Source: Streptomyces sp. NBC_00670 (GTDB lineage: Bacteria > Actinomycetota > Actinomycetes > Streptomycetales > Streptomycetaceae). From it: DNA of 64,000 nt. Below the pieces are notes generated by a model. The model saw nothing but the letters and a program-made list of their open reading frames with translations. It was not told the DNA's origin and did not search any database. How positions within the stretch are numbered: position 1 is the first letter of the stretch; the number at the start of each line of letters is the position of its first letter. The stretch lies in assembly GCF_036226765.1 (NCBI RefSeq), contig NZ_CP109017.1, positions 2,927,501 to 2,991,500 of the forward strand. Reading direction: 5' to 3'. The position numbers and the translations under genes are program-made. This document shows, piece after piece, positions 44,485-52,760 of the stretch.

Positions 44485-45774
44485 TCAGCGCACCGTCGGC
44501 CGGGGCTCGTCGCCCGCCGGGGTCTTCTTCAGCGGCGTACGGGACAGGAACAGGCCGAAGACCGGCGGCTGCGCCTGGAGCATCTCAAGGCGCCCGCCGT
44601 CCGCCTCCGCGAGGTCGCGGGCGACGGCGAGGCCGATGCCCGTGGAGTTCCGTCCGCTGATCGTGCGCTCGAAGATGCGGGCGCCGAGGTCGGAGGGGAC
44701 GCCGGGGCCCTCGTCGGTGACCTCGATGACCGCCTGGTTGCCGGTGACACGCGTGCGCAGCGCGACCGTGCCGCCGCCGTGCATCAGGGAGTTCTCGATC
44801 AGCGCCGCCAGCACCTGCGCGACCGCCCCCGGCGTGCCCACGGCCTGCAGATGCCGTTTGCCGGAGCTGACGATGGCCCGGCCCTCGCTGCGGTAGGCGG
44901 GGCGCCACTCGGCGACCTGCTGCTGGATGACCTCGTCGAGGTCGAAGGAGACGGCGGAGCCGGTGCGCGGGTCGCGGGCGTTGGTGAGCAGCCGCTCCAC
45001 GACGTCCGTGAGCCGCTCGACCTGGGTCAGCGCGATCGTCGCCTCCTCCTTCACCGTGTCCGGGTCGTCGGTGAGGGTGATCTCCTCAAGACGCATGGAC
45101 AGCGCGGTCAGCGGGGTGCGCAGCTGGTGGGAGGCGTCGGCGGCCAGCCGCCGCTCGGCGGTGAGCATCCGGGCGATGCGCTCGGCGGAGGAGTCGAGCA
45201 CGTCGGCGACCCGGTCCAGCTCGGGCACCCCGTACCGCTTGTGCCGGGGCCGCGGGTCCCCGGAGCCGAGCCGCTCGGCGGTGGAGGCGAGGTCGGTGAG
45301 CGGGGAGGCGAGCCGGTTGGCCTGGCGCACGGCGAGCAGCACGGCGGCGACGATCGCGAGCAGCGCGACCAGGCCGATGATCAGCAGCGTGCGGCCGACC
45401 TCGCGGGTCACCGTGGACCGGGGCTCCTCGACGCGGACCGTCTCGCCCTCCTCGCCCCGGGCGGTGGCGTGGATGACCTCGCCGTCGGGCCGGGAGCCGA
45501 CCTCGACCGGCGCCTTGCCCGGCAGGGTGACGACGGCGTACCGGTCCTCGGTGACCTGGCCCTTGAGCTGCTCCTTGAGCGCCGCGGCGGTGACCTTCTC
45601 GTGGTCGAGGATGCGGCCGTCGACGATGCTGGCCAGGCGCAGCGCCTCGGAGTCGACGCGTTCCTGCGCGCTGTTGCTGATGGTGCGGGTCTCGACGATG
45701 ACGAGGGAGACGCCGAAGACCGCGATCACCACGAGGACGACGGCGAGGGTGGACTGGATGAGACGGCGGCGCAC
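44485..45774 (-). CDS. Sensor histidine kinase with HAMP domain
   Basis: 429 aa, two TM segments (about 7-27 and 130-149) flanking a periplasmic loop, a HAMP linker (150-202), and the HisKA phospho-acceptor H216 in DASHQLRTPLTAL. The ATPase domain shows LIENSLMHGGG, DEGPGVP and STGIGLAVARDLAEADGG. GTG 45774 is the start. It lies 16 bp behind its cognate response regulator, and both read towards purK. The signal is unknown. Confidence 0.93.
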   Translation of the reverse strand: MRRRLIQSTLAVVLVVIAVFGVSLVIVETRTISNSAQERVDSEALRLASIVDGRILDHEKVTAAALKEQLKGQVTEDRYAVVTLPGKAPVEVGSRPDGEVIHATARGEEGETVRVEEPRSTVTREVGRTLLIIGLVALLAIVAAVLLAVRQANRLASPLTDLASTAERLGSGDPRPRHKRYGVPELDRVADVLDSSAERIARMLTAERRLAADASHQLRTPLTALSMRLEEITLTDDPDTVKEEATIALTQVERLTDVVERLLTNARDPRTGSAVSFDLDEVIQQQVAEWRPAYRSEGRAIVSSGKRHLQAVGTPGAVAQVLAALIENSLMHGGGTVALRTRVTGNQAVIEVTDEGPGVPSDLGARIFERTISGRNSTGIGLAVARDLAEADGGRLEMLQAQPPVFGLFLSRTPLKKTPAGDEPRPTVR

Positions 45775-45790
45775 GGTTGCGGGGGCCTCG

Positions 45791-46468
45791 TCAGCTCTTC
45801 TCGAAGCGGAAGCCGACGCCGCGGACCGTCGCGATGTAGCGGGGGTTCGCCGCGTCGTCGCCCAGCTTCTTGCGCAGCCAGGAGATGTGCATGTCCAGCG
45901 TCTTCGTCGACGACCACCAGGTGGTGTCCCAGACCTCGCGCATCAGCTGGTCGCGGGTGACGACCCGGCCCGCGTCCCGCACCAGCACCCGCAGCAGGTC
46001 GAACTCCTTCGCCGTGAGCTGGAGCTCCTCGTCGCCCATCCACGCCCGGTGCGACTCGACGTCGATCCGCACGCCGTGGGTGGCGGGCGGCTGCTGCGGC
46101 TCCGTGGCCCCGCGGCGCAGCAGCGCCCGGACCCGGGCGAGCAGTTCGGCGAGGCGGAACGGCTTGGTGACGTAGTCGTCGGCGCCCGCGTCGAGTCCGA
46201 CGACGGTGTCCACCTCGTCGGCGCGCGCGGTCAGGATGAGGATCGGGACGGTGTGCCCCTCGGAGCGCAGCCGGCGGGCCACTTCAAGGCCGTCCATGCC
46301 GGGCAGCCCGAGGTCCAGTACGACCAGGTCGACGCCGCCCTGCATCCCCGCGTCGAGCGCGGTCGGTCCGTCCTCGCGCACCTCGACCTCGTAGCCCTCC
46401 CGGCGCAGGGCGCGGGCCAGTGGCTCCGAGATGGACGCGTCGTCCTCTGCGAGCAGTACACGGGTCAT
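45791..46468 (-). CDS. OmpR-family response regulator
   Basis: 225 aa. Receiver domain: acidic E8-D9-D10, phospho-acceptor D52 in LDLGLPGMDG, K102 in DDYVTKPFRLAELL. The C-terminal winged helix carries LTAKEFDLLRVLVRD and ISWLRKKLGDDAANPRYIATVRG split across it. ATG 46468 is preferred over the upstream ATG because MTRVLLAEDDASIS is the true domain start. It pairs with the kinase gene immediately downstream. Confidence 0.95.
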   Translation of the reverse strand: MTRVLLAEDDASISEPLARALRREGYEVEVREDGPTALDAGMQGGVDLVVLDLGLPGMDGLEVARRLRSEGHTVPILILTARADEVDTVVGLDAGADDYVTKPFRLAELLARVRALLRRGATEPQQPPATHGVRIDVESHRAWMGDEELQLTAKEFDLLRVLVRDAGRVVTRDQLMREVWDTTWWSSTKTLDMHISWLRKKLGDDAANPRYIATVRGVGFRFEKS

Positions 46469-47018
46469 GGGGTGATGGTAGTCCGCCCCGTGCAAGAGGT
46501 GAGGGGGTGATCGGCTGCCCGCTCTCTTACCTTGACCTGGGAGGGTGGCCGGTCGGCCGTCACCGGTTCGCGTCGGGCGGTACGGCCTGCGACCATGGGG
46601 TGGGAAGCTGGGAAAGAGCTTGGAAACGGGTGTTCGGTTCCGTCCGTACCTGTGATTCACGTCTCAAGTGCTTCCATACCGGGCGGTGTCGTGTCGTATC
46701 GTGAGATAGAGCGCCTGTGACAACAACCCGGACAACCGGGAGCGGACCTGCGGCGGCCCTGTCGCCGGGTCCCTTTTCGTACGGGCGTGCGGGCCGGTTC
46801 TCCGGCCCTGCCAGCAATGACCTGTGGCCGGGCCCCGAGCGCGTGCGCGACGACGCGAACGCGACGCGAGGGGCGTGGATCCCGGTGGTCGCCGTCCGCC
46901 GCTCCGTGCTCCGGAGCGGACTCCCCGTGAGCGTGGGGTGGGCGCCCGACCGCCGGTGCCGGCCTCCCCCCACCGGGCGCAACGCTTCGTACCGCGTCCC
47001 GACCAGCAAGGAACGACC
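46469..47018. promoter_or_regulatory. Divergent region between response regulator and POT transporter
   Basis: 550 bp with no convincing gene. The first 260 bp contain AT-rich patches near 46600-46710, including GTATCGTGAGATAGAGCGC; the rest is GC-rich. An AAGGA site precedes the transporter ATG at 47019. The long leader may hold control elements for peptide uptake, but nothing definite is seen. Confidence 0.4.
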
Positions 47019-48515
47019 ATGGCGTCCAGCCTGACGAAGGACTCGGTCCGCCCGGGCACCCCCGGCTCCGACAAGACCTTCTTCGGCCACCCCCGCGGAC
47101 TGGCCACCCTCTTCATGACCGAGATGTGGGAACGGTTCTCCTACTACGGCATGAGGGCTCTGCTCCCGCTGTACCTCGTGGCCCCGGGCGGCCTGCACCT
47201 GAGCGCCACCACCGCCACCGCGATCTACTCGGTCTACCTCTCCCTCGTCTATCTGCTCGCCATGCCGGGCGGCTGGGTCGCCGACCGCGTCCTCGGCCCC
47301 CGTAAGACGGTCGCCGTCGCCGGCGCGATCATCATGCTGGGCCACCTGACGCTGGCGCTGCCGTCGGCCGGCACGTTCTACGGCGGCCTCGGACTGGTCG
47401 CGATCGGCTCGGGTCTGCTGAAGGCCAACATCTCGACCATGGTCGGTCACCTGTACGACGGCCCCGACGACCCGCGCCGGGACGGCGGCTTCACGCTCTT
47501 CTACGTCGGCATCAACGTCGGTGCCTTCGCCGCCCCACTGGCCATCGGCACCGTCGGCGAGAACGTCAACTGGCACCTGGGCTTCGCGCTCGCGGCGGTC
47601 GGCATGGGCCTGGGCCTGGCCCAGTTCCTGCTCGGCACCCGCCACCTGAGCCCGCGCTCCGACGTCGTCCCCACGCCGCTGTCGGCTCGCGAGAAGTCCT
47701 CCACGCTGCGCAAGACCGGCGCCTGGGCGGCCGCCGCCGTGATCTTCTACGCGATCATCGGCCTGACCGGCGTCTACACGCTGAACTGGCTGATGGTGCC
47801 GATCACCGTGGCCGGTCTGGTCATCCCGGTGTTCGTCATCGCGCGCATCAAGCGGGACCGCTCGCTGGACCGCGCCGAGCAGTCCCGGATGACCGCCTAC
47901 ATCTGGTTCTTCGTGGCCGCGGCCGTGTTCTGGATGATCTACGACCAGGGCGGCTCGACGCTGTCGCTCTTCGCGGACGAGTCCGCGAAGAACACCGTCC
48001 TCGGCTGGGGCTTCCCGGTCTCCTGGTACCAGTCGGTCAACCCCGTGCTGATCATGGCGTTCGCACCGGTGTTCGCCGCGGTGTGGCTGGCGCTGAACCG
48101 GCGCGGCAAGGAGCCGAGCACGGTGGTGAAGTTCGCCTCCGGTCTGATGCTGGTCGGCGTCTCCTTCTTCGTCTTCCTGGCCCCCCTGTCGATCGCCGAC
48201 GGCGGCCACAAGGCGGCCGCGCTGTGGCTGGTGGCGATCTACTTCGTCCAGACGATGGGCGAGCTGCTGCTGTCGCCGGTGGGCCTGTCGGTGACGACGA
48301 AGATGGCGCCGGCGAAGTACGCCTCGCAGCTCATGGGCGTCTGGTTCCTCGCGGTCACCGCGGGCGACGCGACGACGGGCCTGCTCTCCATCGCGGGCGT
48401 CGACCTCAACAGGAACGGCATCGTCGCCCTGGAGGCCACGCTGGCGGTCGTCGCGGGCGCGGCGGTCTGGCTCTACCGCAACAAGGTCAAGGAACTGATG
48501 GGCGACGTGCGCTGA
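47019..48515 (+). CDS. POT/PTR family proton-dependent oligopeptide transporter
   Basis: 498 aa, about 14 membrane helices, importing di- and tripeptides with protons. The PTR2 signature is FFGHPRGLATLFMTEMWERF then FSYYGMRALLPLYL, with GSGLLKANISTMVGHLY (second PTR motif) near residue 130 and FTLFYVGINVGAFAAP after it. It ends WLYRNKVKELMGDVR. AAGGA precedes ATG 47019. It is convergent with the anti-sigma gene, and a perfect palindrome lies between. Confidence 0.95.
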   Translation: MASSLTKDSVRPGTPGSDKTFFGHPRGLATLFMTEMWERFSYYGMRALLPLYLVAPGGLHLSATTATAIYSVYLSLVYLLAMPGGWVADRVLGPRKTVAVAGAIIMLGHLTLALPSAGTFYGGLGLVAIGSGLLKANISTMVGHLYDGPDDPRRDGGFTLFYVGINVGAFAAPLAIGTVGENVNWHLGFALAAVGMGLGLAQFLLGTRHLSPRSDVVPTPLSAREKSSTLRKTGAWAAAAVIFYAIIGLTGVYTLNWLMVPITVAGLVIPVFVIARIKRDRSLDRAEQSRMTAYIWFFVAAAVFWMIYDQGGSTLSLFADESAKNTVLGWGFPVSWYQSVNPVLIMAFAPVFAAVWLALNRRGKEPSTVVKFASGLMLVGVSFFVFLAPLSIADGGHKAAALWLVAIYFVQTMGELLLSPVGLSVTTKMAPAKYASQLMGVWFLAVTAGDATTGLLSIAGVDLNRNGIVALEATLAVVAGAAVWLYRNKVKELMGDVR

Positions 48516-48591
48516 GCCCTCCGGGCGAGCGAGGGGCGCCCAGTAGCTCGCGGGTTCCTGTGCGCGGGCGGGTGCGGGTCCGTGCGTGGTT

Positions 48592-48616
48592 CTCGCGCAG
48601 TTCCCCGCGCCCCTGT
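48592..48616. repeat. Dispersed intergenic repeat, copy 4 (short)
   Basis: TTCTCGCGCAGTTCCCCGCG then CCCCTGTAG, the same core as in the copies at 22145 and just before the 33146 array. Confidence 0.65.
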
Positions 48617-48632
48617 AGGTGAACGCATGCTG

Positions 48633-48666
48633 AAGGGCGGCGGTACCCCGGGGTACCGCCGCCCTT
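48633..48666. terminator. Perfect 34-bp palindrome between convergent genes
   Basis: Two 17-bp arms, AAGGGCGGCGGTACCCC (48633-48649) and its complement (48650-48666), without any loop. It is centred between the POT gene and the anti-sigma gene, so it may terminate both. Confidence 0.7.
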
Positions 48667-48685
48667 CGGGGCACATCGCACGCAC

Positions 48686-49318
48686 CTACGGCGCTCCCAA
48701 CTCCGCCCAGACCGTCTTCCCCGCGGACCCGGCGGCGCCTTCGGCGCCCTCAGCCCGCACAACTCCCCAGTCCAAACACAACCGCTCAACGATGAACATG
48801 CCGTGACCGCCGGGCCGACCCGCCCGGTGAGGGTTCCGCGGGGCCGGCTGCCCCGCCCCCCGGTCGGAGACCTCGATCCGCAGCACCTTGTTGTCGCAGG
48901 TGATGTACAGCTCCTCGGGCCCCTCCGCATGCAGGCACGCGTTGGTGACCAGCTCGGAGACGACCAGCAGGACGTCCTCCGCGGCGGCCCGCTGATCCGC
49001 GGAGTCGGCCGGCAGCCAGCCCCACGCGTAGAGCGCCTGCCGGGTGAAGTCGCGCGCGAGCGGCACCACCCCGCTCGCCCCGTCGAAGTTCAGCCGCCGC
49101 ACCTGCCGCCCACCGGACGGCGGTGCGCCCGCGGCGGACGCGGAGCCACCGGAGGACGCGGGCCCACCGGCGGACGCGGAAGACGCGGCGGACGCGGAAG
49201 ACGCAGACGGCACGGACGACGGACCCTCCGAGGAAACCGCCCCGTCCGCGGTCACCCCGGAAGCGCCGCTGGGCTCGGGGCCGCGGTCGCCCGGCGAGTA
49301 AGGCCGGGTGGTGCTCAT
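48686..49318 (-). CDS. prsI: Anti-sigma factor serine kinase (RsbW-like), partner of SigI
   Basis: 210 aa. The C-terminal 130 residues are an HATPase_c domain: VVSELVTNACLHA (N-box), RIEVSDRGAGQP (G1), and RPGGHGMFIVERL (G2). Such kinases hold a SigB-type sigma factor and phosphorylate the anti-anti-sigma factor. The N-terminal 70 residues are a Ser/Ala/Gly-rich linker of low complexity. The gene name rests on the neighbouring STAS protein and sigma factor, and on memory of the prsI-arsI-sigI locus of S. coelicolor next to hutI. 452 bp separate it from arsI. Confidence 0.85.
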   Translation of the reverse strand: MSTTRPYSPGDRGPEPSGASGVTADGAVSSEGPSSVPSASSASAASSASAGGPASSGGSASAAGAPPSGGRQVRRLNFDGASGVVPLARDFTRQALYAWGWLPADSADQRAAAEDVLLVVSELVTNACLHAEGPEELYITCDNKVLRIEVSDRGAGQPAPRNPHRAGRPGGHGMFIVERLCLDWGVVRAEGAEGAAGSAGKTVWAELGAP

Positions 49319-49770
49319 CAGCGCTTCACCTCACCGATTCACCAGTTCACAATTCAAGACTCACTACACGACGTGCACGACGCATTACACGACTCGGTAC
49401 TCGCACGAAAGGGTGTACCCGCCACCGTTCCGGACAATGTACGGACCACCGTTCCGGACGACGCACGGATCGCCGCCCCGGACGCCACGCGCGTCACCGC
49501 CCCCGCTCCGTGCGGGAAGGACGCCGCTCGCGCCGTCGGGAATGCCGGCCCTTCCGTGCCACCGGCACGTTCAGCATGTCTCCTGCCCGGGCCGACCGGT
49601 GGAACACCCATGGATTCGGACGGAACCCGTGACGATCGCGACGCGCTCGTCACATCCGTCACGGGGGACACCACAGAGGACACCGGACGGGTCGCCGCCC
49701 GCCCCGCGGGCCGTACGTGCCGTCCGCATGTCGGCGCTCCACCCGTGCGTGTCCGCTCCACTCCCCTCGC
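49319..49770. other. Repeat-bearing gap between prsI and arsI
   Basis: 452 bp between two same-strand genes. It contains lower-GC DNA with ACACGAC/GCACGAC direct repeats (49370-49395) and three 24-bp repeats (49427-49498). All six frames are partly open, but none has a convincing start, ribosome site or family. Probably a separate prsI promoter region. Confidence 0.45.
49427..49498. repeat. Three imperfect 24-bp tandem repeats
   Basis: Units start at 49427, 49451 and 49475 with GTTCCGGAC, GTTCCGGAC and GCCCCGGAC, each followed by an ACGGA- or ACGCG-like segment. The period is a multiple of three, but no gene is supported here. Confidence 0.6.
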
Positions 49771-50142
49771 CTACTCGGAGGCGAGAGCCTGGTCGAGCGT
49801 GTCATGGAGGACGAACACCGAGTCGGCGCCGGTGATCTCGAAGACCCGGGCCACCACCGGCTGCATCCCCACGAGATGCACCCCGCCGCCCGCGGCCTCG
49901 GCCTTCAGCCGGGCACCGAGCAGCACATTGAGCCCGGTGGAGTCGCAGAACTCCAGCCGGGAGCAGTCCACCACCAGACGCGCGAAACCCTTCTCCAGGC
50001 AGTCGTCGAGCGGCTCGCGCAACAGATCGGCGGTGTGGTGATCCAGCTCACCCGCCGGTGTCACGACAGCGCTCGTGCCCTCTTCGCGCACCTCGACCAG
50101 AAGCCGGCCCGACTGTGCGCTGCCGACCGTCCCGCGGTCCAT
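49771..50142 (-). CDS. arsI: STAS-domain anti-anti-sigma factor
   Basis: 123 aa. STAS fold with the conserved phosphorylatable serine S68 in LEFCDSTGLNVLLGARL. When not phosphorylated it would bind the anti-sigma kinase and free the sigma factor. Context: divergent from sigI and upstream of prsI. The name follows the sigI partner-switch set described in S. coelicolor (memory). Confidence 0.85.
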   Translation of the reverse strand: MDRGTVGSAQSGRLLVEVREEGTSAVVTPAGELDHHTADLLREPLDDCLEKGFARLVVDCSRLEFCDSTGLNVLLGARLKAEAAGGGVHLVGMQPVVARVFEITGADSVFVLHDTLDQALASE

Positions 50143-50381
50143 GCCGTCCCTCTCCCGACCGTCGTGGCTCTTGCTTGACGCCCTCGAACATTACGCCTTC
50201 CCCACGACTCCCGACACCCGAACAAACGCACAAACCCGGACAACGTGCAGCTAAACGCACTTGCAACCGGCTTGTGGAAGCGGGTAGGGCTAGTAGGGAC
50301 ACCCAATCGACACGGCCGGCTTTGGAGGCGCCGCACACCGCAGTGCACGTATGGCTTCGGCTGCCACATGCCGAGAACGAT

Positions 50382-50386
50382 GGAGG
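50382..50386 (+). promoter_or_regulatory. Ribosome binding site that sets the sigI start
   Basis: GGAGG lies 5 nt before ATG 50392. The earlier in-frame ATGs at 50368 and 50380 have no comparable site, so 50392 is taken. Confidence 0.6.
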
Positions 50387-50391
50387 ACATC

Positions 50392-51339
50392 ATGTCACCC
50401 CGGCTCGACGAATCGCATACCCAGAGGGCGACGTCGACACGCTCCCCGGAACGACGGGAGTTCGAACCCGCTGTCGAGTCCCTCGAAGGGCTCGAGGCGC
50501 TGGAGGACTTCGAGAACCTCACCGGGTCCGACCCCCTGGCCGGACTCCCCGAGATCCCCCCGTACGACGAGGTCGGACCGGTGGACGCGCGGGCGCTGTC
50601 CAAGACCCTGTTCCAGCGCCTGGAGTCCCTCGAAGAGGGCACCTACGACCACGCCTACGTCCGCAACACGCTCGTCGAGCTGAACCTCGCCCTGGTCAAG
50701 TTCGCCGCCTCCCGGTTCCGCACCCGCAGCGAACCGATGGAGGACATCATCCAGGTCGGCACGATCGGCCTGATCAAGGCGATCGACCGGTTCGAGCTCA
50801 GCCGCGGGGTGGAGTTCCCCACGTTCGCGATGCCGACCATCATCGGCGAGATCAAGCGGTTCTTCCGCGACACCTCGTGGTCCGTGCGCGTGCCGCGCCG
50901 GCTCCAGGAACTCCGCCTGGACCTGGCCAAGGCCGGGGACGAGCTGGCCCAGCAGCTGGACCGGGCGCCCACGGTGACCGAGCTGGCGGACCGGCTCGGG
51001 CTGACCAACGACGAGGTCGTCGAGGGCATGGTCGCCTCCAACGCGTACACGGCGTCGTCCCTGGACGCGCAGCCCGAGGAGGACGACTCCGAGGGCGCGC
51101 TCGCGGACCGCATCGGCTACGAGGACCACGACCTCGAGGGCGTCGAGTACGTCGAGTCGCTGAAGCCGCTGATCGCCGGGCTGCCGCAGCGCGACCGGAA
51201 GATCCTGTCGCTGCGGTTCGTGGCCAACATGACCCAGTCGGAGATCGGCGAGGAGCTGGGCATCTCCCAGATGCACGTCTCCCGGCTGCTGGCCCGCACG
51301 CTCGTCCGGCTGCGCAAGGGCCTGACGCTCGAGGAGTAG
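50392..51339 (+). CDS. sigI: SigB/SigF-type RNA polymerase sigma factor
   Basis: 315 aa. Region 2 reads TLVELNLALVKFAASRF, MEDIIQVGTIGLIKAIDRF and FPTFAMPTIIGEIKRFF; region 3 follows VRVPRRLQELRLDL; region 4 has LPQRDRKILSLRFVANM and EELGISQMHVSRLLART. This is the stress-type SigB subfamily. The N-terminal 60 residues are Glu-rich. The flanking STAS and kinase genes, plus hutI downstream, support sigI. It is likely controlled by partner switching rather than by its own level. Confidence 0.9.
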   Translation: MSPRLDESHTQRATSTRSPERREFEPAVESLEGLEALEDFENLTGSDPLAGLPEIPPYDEVGPVDARALSKTLFQRLESLEEGTYDHAYVRNTLVELNLALVKFAASRFRTRSEPMEDIIQVGTIGLIKAIDRFELSRGVEFPTFAMPTIIGEIKRFFRDTSWSVRVPRRLQELRLDLAKAGDELAQQLDRAPTVTELADRLGLTNDEVVEGMVASNAYTASSLDAQPEEDDSEGALADRIGYEDHDLEGVEYVESLKPLIAGLPQRDRKILSLRFVANMTQSEIGEELGISQMHVSRLLARTLVRLRKGLTLEE

Positions 51340-51376
51340 CCGGCGGGCGGCCTGTGGCACGTAGCGCTCAGGCGGC

Positions 51377-51485
51377 CTCTTCTCCCTGTTTCCTGTCCCT
51401 CTGTTCTCTTGTCCCTCTGTTCTCTTGTCCCTCTTCCGTCCCTCTTCCTTGCCTTCCCTCCCCGTCCGCCGTGTTCCCCGTTCCG
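51377..51485. repeat. Pyrimidine-rich tract with 16-bp repeat
   Basis: A long CT-only-like run in the gap between sigI and hutI. GTCCCTCTGTTCTCTT occurs at 51395-51410 and again, identical, at 51411-51426, then in part from 51427. Purines are rare on this strand for about 100 bp. Confidence 0.75.
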
Positions 51486-51486
51486 G

Positions 51487-52662
51487 TCAGGTCACGCGTT
51501 CTCCGCGGCGCCAGACCTGGGCGGTCAGGGGAACGCCGGGGCGGTAGGCCAGGTGGACGTGGCTGGGGGCGTCCAGGACGACGAGGTCGGCGTACGCCCC
51601 CGGGGCGAGCCGGCCGACGTCGTCCCGGCGCAGGGCGCGGGCGCCGCCCGCGGTGGCCGACCAGAGCGCCTCGTCCGGGGTCATGCCCATGTCCCGTACG
51701 GCGAGGGCGATACAGAACGGCATCGAACTGGTGAACGACGAGCCGGGGTTGCAGTCCGTGGAGAGCGCGACCGTGGCACCGGCGTCCAGCAACCTGCGGG
51801 CGTCGGGCCACTGGGCGCGGGTGGAGAACTCGGCGCCGGGCAGCAGCGTGGCCACGGTGCCGCTGTTCGCCAGGGCGTCGACGTCCGCGTCGGTGAGGTG
51901 GGTGCAGTGGTCGGCGCTGGCCGCGTCGAGTTCCACGGCGAGCTGCACGCCGGGGCCGTAGGTGAGCTGGTTGGCGTGCAGGCGCGGGTGCAGGCCCTTG
52001 GCGCGGCCCGCGGTGAGGATCGCGCGGGCCTGGTCGCCGTCGAAGGCCCCCTTCTCGCAGAACACGTCGATCCAGCGGGCGTGCGGGGCGCAGGCGTCGA
52101 GCATCGCGCCGGTGACCAGGGCGACGTAGGCCGCCGGGTCCTCGGCGAGCTCGGGCGGTACGACGTGCGCGCCGAGGAACGTCACCTCGTCGGTGTGCGC
52201 GGCCGCGATGCGTAGGGCGCGGGCCTCGTCCTCGACGGTCAGTCCGTAGCCCGACTTGGTCTCGAACGTGGTCGTGCCCTGACGCAGTGCCTCGTCCAGA
52301 TAACGGGTGAGGTTCGCCTCCAGTTCCGCGTCGGTGGCGGCGCGGGTGGCCGCGACGGTGGTGCGGATGCCGCCCGCCTCGTAGCGGCGGCCGGACATGC
52401 GGGCGTGGAACTCCGCGGTGCGGTCGCCCGCGAAGACGAGGTGGGAGTGGGAGTCCACGAAGCCGGGGATCACCGCCCGGCCGGCGGCGTCGACCCGATT
52501 GTCAGTGGCGGGTGCTTTGCTTGATTCACCGGTCCACACGACGCGGTCGCCCTCGATGACGACGGCCGCGTCCCGGACCGTGCCGAGGGGGTCCGTGTCG
52601 CTGAGGGAGGGGTCGTTGGTGATCAGCGTGGCGATGTTCGTGATGACCGTGCTGCTGCTCAT
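51487..52662 (-). CDS. hutI: Imidazolonepropionase
   Basis: 391 aa amidohydrolase, third step of histidine breakdown: 4-imidazolone-5-propionate to N-formimino-L-glutamate. Metal motif [16 protein letters not shown] near 70; [42 protein letters not shown], and [17 protein letters not shown] are family stretches. ATG 52662 has GAGGA upstream. It is the last gene of the hut operon (hutU, M20, hutF, hutI), 98 bp after hutF. Confidence 0.96.
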   Translation of the reverse strand: MSSSTVITNIATLITNDPSLSDTDPLGTVRDAAVVIEGDRVVWTGESSKAPATDNRVDAAGRAVIPGFVDSHSHLVFAGDRTAEFHARMSGRRYEAGGIRTTVAATRAATDAELEANLTRYLDEALRQGTTTFETKSGYGLTVEDEARALRIAAAHTDEVTFLGAHVVPPELAEDPAAYVALVTGAMLDACAPHARWIDVFCEKGAFDGDQARAILTAGRAKGLHPRLHANQLTYGPGVQLAVELDAASADHCTHLTDADVDALANSGTVATLLPGAEFSTRAQWPDARRLLDAGATVALSTDCNPGSSFTSSMPFCIALAVRDMGMTPDEALWSATAGGARALRRDDVGRLAPGAYADLVVLDAPSHVHLAYRPGVPLTAQVWRRGERVT

Positions 52663-52760
52663 GGTGTCCTCGGTGGGGGCGATGGCGGACGCGGTGGTCG
52701 TGGCGGTGGCGGTGACGATGACAGTGACAGGGGCCGTGGCGGTCCGGGAGGTGGCCGGTC

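Noticed and set aside
49354..49761. A 135-codon minus-strand frame between prsI and arsI with 8-residue repeats
   Set aside because: No ribosome site and low-complexity translation; all frames in the region are repetitive because the DNA is. Better explained as intergenic repeats.
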